Assembly: GCA_949361645.1 (NCBI GenBank) | Contig: OX442433.1 | Span: 7,655,152-7,719,151 of the forward strand | Length of the DNA: 64,000 nucleotides | Direction: 5' to 3' | DNA from: Spongilla lacustris | Taxonomy: Eukaryota > Porifera > Demospongiae > Spongillida > Spongillidae | Shown: positions 58,941 to 64,000 of the stretch, one piece after another | Layout of the letters: every line of letters starts with the position of its first letter | Position numbering within the stretch: position 1 is the first letter of the stretch | The notes under the pieces: generated by a model | What the model saw: the letters and a program-made list of their open reading frames with translations, nothing else | The model's database searches: none | What the model was told of the DNA's origin: nothing | Program-made: the position numbers and the translations under genes

Positions 58941-59596
58941 ATGGTTTATCTACACCGAAAAACAACCGTAACAAGCACTACAATTCAGCCGCCCGTTTGT
59001 TTGGTGACCTTATAGGTGTGGTTATCACGCCCTATAGGAATAGTTGAATATTCATGCGCTCCGGAGAATGGAAACTGTTCCGTGTACATATAAAGGCGCG
59101 ATTCGAGCGGGAAACGTGTACTTACTTTGCACAGCTGTTTCTCCGTAACGGTTTGTATGAAAATTAACGAACAGAACAAATCTATAGGTATAGGACCTCT
59201 CTACCTACAAACCGAATTTGAAGCGATTTGATTACTCCTACCTAAAGTTATGTCGGGTTTGAACCCGGTGTGGTATCGGACGTTGCAATCCTGGCACGGA
59301 GTAAGTGCAAGACCCCGAAATATATTTTAGCATAGAGAAATGGTGTAGTATGAAGTGCTGAAAATAGGAAGTCAATAGTGCAAACCCTTTTGAAGATATA
59401 GCGCTTTGAATTGGATGCTATATATATAAAATTCACAAGCATCAAAATCTCATAGAACGTTCCATATATATATATATATGACAGTTTTCCTACGTTTTAT
59501 AAAAATAATCCTGTTATAAATCGCTATACATGTATCTCCCAAAGGCTAAAGGCTATCGACCTCCCATTTTCAACAGTTCGTAGTACACCATTTCTA

Positions 59597-60428
59597 CAGG
59601 GTCTTCACGAAAGAATGCAACGCTTTTGAACGAACATAATTCTTAAATAGGATTATCAATCTAAATCAATTTATGACTACATAATAACTATGATTAGGCA
59701 AATACCAATTGCATTGTTAAAATTCAATCATCTTTTACAGTTCAAAAGATACAATCAAATACACGGCAATTAATTAATTTGACACAGAAATGTACGACAA
59801 CTTTTAAATAAATACAAGATTTATAATCTAAAGAATAGCTGTGAAAAAAGTTTGAAAAAATATGAAATTTAATTGGTGTTTTACTAGTTTAATATTCAAA
59901 ACAACTAATCAAACTTGAAAATGCCAAAGGGCCACTACAATTGTAATTAACTTTGAGTTATAGTAGCTTACCATTACATGATCTAATACACAATCAAATT
60001 GTGTTTTTTATTTCATTTAATCATGGAGTAATTAGTGATAGTTATTAAAATTATTTACCCAATAACAGCTTCAGTTTCAATAACTTTAAAGCAAATTACG
60101 GTTTTAAATGTTAATAACTTACCACTGAACTCAGTAACTTGAAATCAGTGCTGTTCTACTGCATACTAAGATCCTGCGTTACTTATTAGTAGTTATTAAA
60201 ATCAAGTATCTCTAACCATAATCTTGAATAATGTTGATAATAGAGGGCTTTGAATATTTTGATTTATGAGGTCTTTGATACAATTACTTAACCGCTTACA
60301 ATAATCAAATTGGATTATTAGTATTTGCCTAAGTTCTGCAACACAGGTTAAAGAAATCAAGCAGTTAAATAATTTCAATCCTAAGTTATAGTAATGTAAA
60401 AGCGTTGCGTTCTTTCGCAAAGACCCTG
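59597..60428. mobile_element. Tc1/mariner-like MITE, 832 bp
   Basis: The left end CAGGGTCTTCACGAAAGAAT then GCAACGCTTTTG, and the right end reading AAAAGCGTTGCGTTCTTTCG then CAAAGACCCTG, are flanked by TA on both sides (59595-59596 and 60429-60430). The termini resemble those of the giant element at 18809-38804 (CAGGGTGTCCACGAATGAAC and GCAACGCTTTTG), so both probably use a similar transposase. The interior is AT-rich and non-coding. It sits in a diverged foldback-family fragment (59480-59596). Confidence 0.88.
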
Positions 60429-60683
60429 TATAATAATTTACATAAAGAAGTTGGCTTTTTGTTAGCTAACCTTCCCGTAACGATAGGGCAGCGCCTGGCC
60501 TAGTTTGGAATGTCATTGAATATCAATCACACGCCCAGACAGCTATGACTCAGTTTCAGTATACAGTTTTATATTATAATGTACACTAGTCATATTGGTG
60601 GCTGTGAGTGATACTGGTCATATCGTCAGTCTTTAGGTAAAAGCAAGCGACTTGTGCATCCAATATCCACAAGTTAACCTAGT

Positions 60684-60990
60684 CACACATGGGGGTGGGC
60701 CACAGAGGTAGTCACATGGGGGTGTGGCCAATGTTACCTCCTACATACCAGGTGCATACCTTAGAAGTGGGGCAGGAGATGGCAGGGGGTTCCCTATATT
60801 GACAGTTCTACCAACAGAGATGGGAGATGTAAGGACAACCAGCCACAGACCGATGCAGCATTACCCCTTCCTGGTCTTCATTCTTCTCATCAATGCTACT
60901 TTCCCTGTAAGAACAACCAGCCATGGACCGATGCAGCATTACCCCTTCCTGGTCTTCATTCTTCTCATCAATGCTACTTTCCCCATCATT
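60684..60990. repeat. CACATGGGGGTG words and an 81-bp tandem duplication
   Basis: 60684-60725 has two or three copies of TCACACATGGGGGTG, similar to the start of the minisatellite at 2354. 60832-60990 is an 81-bp block present twice (GACCGATGCAGCATTACCCC, TTCCTGGTCTTCATTCTTCT and following). On the minus strand this gives a short acidic repeat (ESSIDEKNEDQEGVMLHRS), which could be coding but has no support beyond an open frame. Confidence 0.7.
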
Positions 60991-61289
60991 ATCAGATTGC
61001 ATTTTCCTTCACAGAAGCACTGAGTCAAGGGTACGAACAAAGGTGGGACTTTGAAAATATCGCTAAGTGTACAGTGTACACGCCTCAAAATGCAGGACTA
61101 CCATAAGAGTTAAAAAAAAAAAAAAACATGCACAGGATGTTCTTACACTACACAGAGATAATCAATCCGAGCCAGCCTCACCTTTTGAAAATGACAGTAC
61201 AAGCTGAATGTTCGATAATTTAGAGGAACCAGTAGTCAGCAACACACCTACTGAACAGAGAAAGAACCAGTAATGTACTTTTACCACTG

Positions 61290-62060
61290 CGGCTACGTTC
61301 GCTTAGGGCCATGCAAGTAAGCAAACCTCTTTGGCGAAGGGCACACACATGAACACACACTCTAGTATTGTTATGTATGTGTGTACATTCACATACATGT
61401 ATTATATTATTCTATGCCACTGACAATCTCTTTATTTCTACTCCAAAACACACATTTTAAATATTGTACATTCACTTGAACCCATGACAGAACAGAAAGT
61501 TCAGTTAAGGAATTAATATTCACCCTCCTGGAGACAAAGGGTTTTAAAGGGTCTATTCAGACATATGGCAGCTATGCAGAGTTGGACCTGAGCACTTCCA
61601 TGGCGATCGACCACCCCCACCCTGCCCTAGGTCTATGTAGCATCCCAATACCGGCAGACTAACTCCATAAGCAAGCATGTCCGCTGCACCCTGGTGACAT
61701 GCCCTAGCTTCAATGCCAAAGCCAAACACAATGAACTCTCCATACTTGCTTAAACACGAGCAAACACAACCGCAATTCTTCACCTACACGTAAGTACGGC
61801 AAACCCAGCACAAGGTGTTCCACCCATAACACCATGGACAAGCTTCCCACACCCACTGCCCTAAACCAAGTTCATAACAACACTGCTCGCTTAGAGCCTT
61901 GCAAGTCAAATAAGCAAACCTCTTTGGCGGCGAAGGGGCCCATATGACAGGTACCTACTACGGACGGCGCATATAGCTTCCCGTACGCTAGGCTAGGCAT
62001 AACTAACTCCACAATAATAAAGCCACTTGTTTAAACACCACTTACACGAGCAAACACAAC
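61290..62060. repeat. Diverged direct duplication, no gene recognised
   Basis: GCAAACCTCTTTGGCG with flanking CGCTTAG and CTTGCAAGT occurs at about 61295-61345 and 61885-61935. CACGAGCAAACACAACCGCA followed by ATTCTT occurs at about 61755-61780 and 62045-62072. The region looks like overlapping segmental duplications of some hundreds of bases. Short frames (61553-61783 minus) have no recognised domain. Confidence 0.55.
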
Positions 62061-62398
62061 CGCAATTCTTATCTATCTCACCTTACAAGATCGTTCAAAA
62101 TACGTCACGTGACCGTTGTCGTAACGTTACGTCACAGTAACGTGAATAAATGTACAACACACACAAAAACACCAGCATTATATTATCTCTGCACCCAGTG
62201 CCGGATTAAGCAAGTGGAGGCCTATAGGCAGTCTGATTTTTGGGCCCCCCAGTCCCCAGCCCTACTTCATAATAGCGTCCATGCAGAATATATAATGCAC
62301 ATGCAGCTTCAAAGATATTCTTCTTTCTTAATTTCGTACTATTATTAAATTGGAAAATGGAATGAATCATGCCCAAATAACACCCTTTACATAGAGCG

Positions 62399-62534
62399 CA
62401 TTACGTCATTTTATGTTGCTAAATTGAGCGTACTTGATTGTATGTTGATAGATTGCATGCAGCGTATTCAATGATAATGTTTACTTTGGGCGATTACGTA
62501 ATGCAATTTAGCAACATACAATGACGTAACGCTC
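62399..62534. repeat. Small hairpin element
   Basis: ATTACGTCATTTTATGTTGC then TAAATTG is mirrored by CAATTTAGCAACATACAATG then ACGTAA, with about 65 bp between. A further direct copy of CTCAATTTAGCAACA follows. It is MITE-like and non-coding. The stretch 62535-63620 shows nothing recognisable beyond scattered GTACCA words (62630-62840). Confidence 0.65.
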
Positions 62535-63623
62535 AATTTAGCAACAACAATGACGTACGGTAGGACGCGCTGTGCAGAAGGTCTATAATAGAACTATTAC
62601 TTCATGATTGCCTACACAGCCAAATTGGTACAAACTGTACCAAATATGATATTCCCATCATTCTGTACCAAATGCGATAGTTTGCCAGTATCAGGTATGA
62701 TAGCAATAGCCAATCTGGCTCAGATTTTTTTTACAGTCTGTGCCAGAATGTGAATGCCATCTGGTACATACCTCTGTCAGCGTGTACCAGAATGATAAAC
62801 ATACAAGTTTCAGATTGGACACATTGTGTACCAATCTTGGGTTATATTTGAACTTTGCGAACAAATGCATTGTTTTGGTACGCATATATAAGCGCCAATA
62901 TGTGAAGAAGTCCTGATAATAGGTATCAATACTAAGCCCGACAGGCTGCATGGACGAGTAGCGCTCAGATTGCCATCGCTATCAGTACTGGTAGTGGTAA
63001 ACAGAGTGGTGAAGAGGTCATCAATAGAGTCTTCATCATCCTATATACCTGCTTTAATACTTTTGGGTCCAATTCCCGCTACACCCATTGGCTGGCCGTG
63101 GGATCTCATTCAGAGCTGCTGCAGCCAGTCTGGCTGCAGGGCTGGCTTAGTGGCTCTGCATATTTGACGTTCTCGTTCCCCTTTCTCGTTATAATAATTG
63201 TTGTCGCACGTGTGCTCAATTTTTAATGCCCTCCTCTTTGTTGTCAAGAGTATCGAACCGTCAGTTTCTACGGCGATCCAATTGACTGGACCACTGTTCA
63301 CAACCGCATATGTGTGCATGATATGCGGCATTACCAGCTAGTGTATGCTATATAAAACATTGCCGTATATACATGGTAAGGTGCTGTAAATTTTATTTTA
63401 AATATGCATGGCTACGAAATTTGTTGTCCCTATAGCAGGACCACTAGAACACAAATTCCAAACACTGTGGATGAACTGCGCACCAGGTAAACATGCAGCT
63501 TTGCTCCATATGCAAGTAGTCATATCTAAGAGAACTGCGCACAACTGAGAACAAGGCGGAGCCGAGGACAGAATTGGTATAAAAGAAGTTGAAAATCCTT
63601 TGCTATTCATCCCTGCTGACATA

Positions 63624-63973
63624 CAGGGTGATCCAAAAGTCGCGCAAAATCTTTGAATTGGCATAACTCCAAAACTGAACATGGTAAAATTATTCTGTTT
63701 AAACCAAAAATCATGCCAATCATTAGCTTAAGTTATTAAAAGTTATTTATCGGTTTATTAAGAACATGCTAATGCCTTGATCGATCAACGTTCAATACCA
63801 CCCAGGTGTTTCATTGCATTGAAAAAATGGACATTAGGTCTCGTCCCCATAATTTCGTACGTAACAAGTAACTAGACCCTCATTATCGCATGGCATTGGA
63901 ATTCGGCTTATCTTTTGTAATCCGTTCAAAGTAAGCGCAGTACAGGTGAATATCTGTGTTACACACCCTTCGA
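63624..63973 (+). mobile_element. Tc1/mariner-like element end, apparently cut off by the telomere
   Basis: A TA dinucleotide at 63622-63623 precedes CAGGGTGATCCAAAAGTCGC and GCAAAATCTTTGAATTGG, the form of a Tc1/mariner-type terminal repeat. No matching inverted end is present before the telomeric repeat at 63974, so the right part is either outside the window or was lost when the telomere formed. About 350 bp with no coding sequence. Confidence 0.5.
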
Positions 63974-64000
63974 GGGTTAGGGTTAGGGTTAGGGTTAGGG
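63974..64000 (+). repeat. Telomeric repeat (TTAGGG)n running off the right edge
   Basis: GGGTTAGGGTTAGGGTTAGG and seven more bases, 4.5 perfect units, oriented G-rich 5' to 3' toward the right end as at a right-hand chromosome terminus. It is abrupt, with no degenerate subtelomeric variants before it. TTAGGG is the common animal telomere unit. Whether the chromosome really ends here, or this is an interstitial block, depends on sequence beyond the window. Confidence 0.85.

Larger units (their letters stand above)
50453..59463. mobile_element. Giant foldback element, 9 kb, with mirrored captured exon
   Basis: The left end GGAACGTTCTATGAGATTTT is mirrored by the right end AAAATCTCATAGAACGTTCC, with (TA)n on both sides. 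After removing the 586-bp insertion in the left arm, the arms are about 2.84 kb (50453 to about 53880) and 2.82 kb (about 56640-59463). Coordinates sum to a constant (110504) across all tested landmarks inside the insertion. Outer arm sequence (GGGTTCAAACCCG, GGTAGAGAGGTCCTATACC, GAACAGAACAAATC) matches the 0.84-kb foldback at 35697-36537. Inner arm sequence is a degenerate GCCA/CAGT-rich tandem array. No transposase is seen. Confidence 0.9.

Overview
The window is animal nuclear DNA. It has spliced genes with GT-AG introns that are often only 54-61 bp long, clear orthologues of metazoan proteins, many ACATGT-type words, and TTAGGG telomere repeats running off the right edge. A sponge (demosponge) or another early-branching invertebrate fits best. 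The phylum is an inference, not something the sequence proves.

Left part (1-11.8 kb), the only clearly conserved gene pair: a partial CUTA gene on the minus strand and a CIP2A orthologue on the plus strand, head to head across about 100 bp (1227-1328). CIP2A has about 24 coding exons (1329-11796) that I traced by splice sites, reading phase and collinearity with the human protein. Its fifth intron (4.46 kb) is a transposon trap. It holds a 27-bp minisatellite, a foldback element, and a decayed Ty3/gypsy element with integrase-before-RT order that is itself split by a second foldback element.

Middle part (11.8-18.8 kb): no convincing gene. It holds palindromic MITEs, minisatellites and a pure 485-bp (CCCT)n tract.

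18.8-38.8 kb: one nested mobile structure. The outer unit (18809-38804) has Tc1/mariner-like termini and TA duplications. It is a giant foldback with arms of about 6.0 kb once later insertions are subtracted. Three insertions can be read by comparing the arms: a 600-bp piggyBac-like element at TTAA, a truncated Ty3/gypsy LTR-gag copy, and a 6.46-kb element (32039-38499) with its own inverted termini. The last carries a broken gene resembling the N-terminal zinc-binding/RING half of RAG1 (the N-RAG-TP type known from other invertebrates), a minisatellite apparently grown from its RING-end coding sequence, and another foldback.

38.8-50.4 kb: an HNH-endonuclease-like gene, fragments of a second HNH/coiled-coil gene, a possible small gene, and several minisatellites.

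50.4-59.5 kb: a second giant foldback. Its termini belong to the same family as the 0.84-kb foldback at 35.7 kb. Each arm carries an identical 187-bp first-exon-like sequence (start codon, acidic N-terminus, one membrane segment, splice donor). A 586-bp mariner-like insertion in one arm carries another short ORF. The centre is a degenerate tandem array with a 1.62-1.63-kb higher-order unit.

59.5-64 kb: short Tc1-like elements and duplications, then telomeric (TTAGGG)n at 63974-64000. The region therefore looks subtelomeric and dominated by nested inverted-repeat elements.
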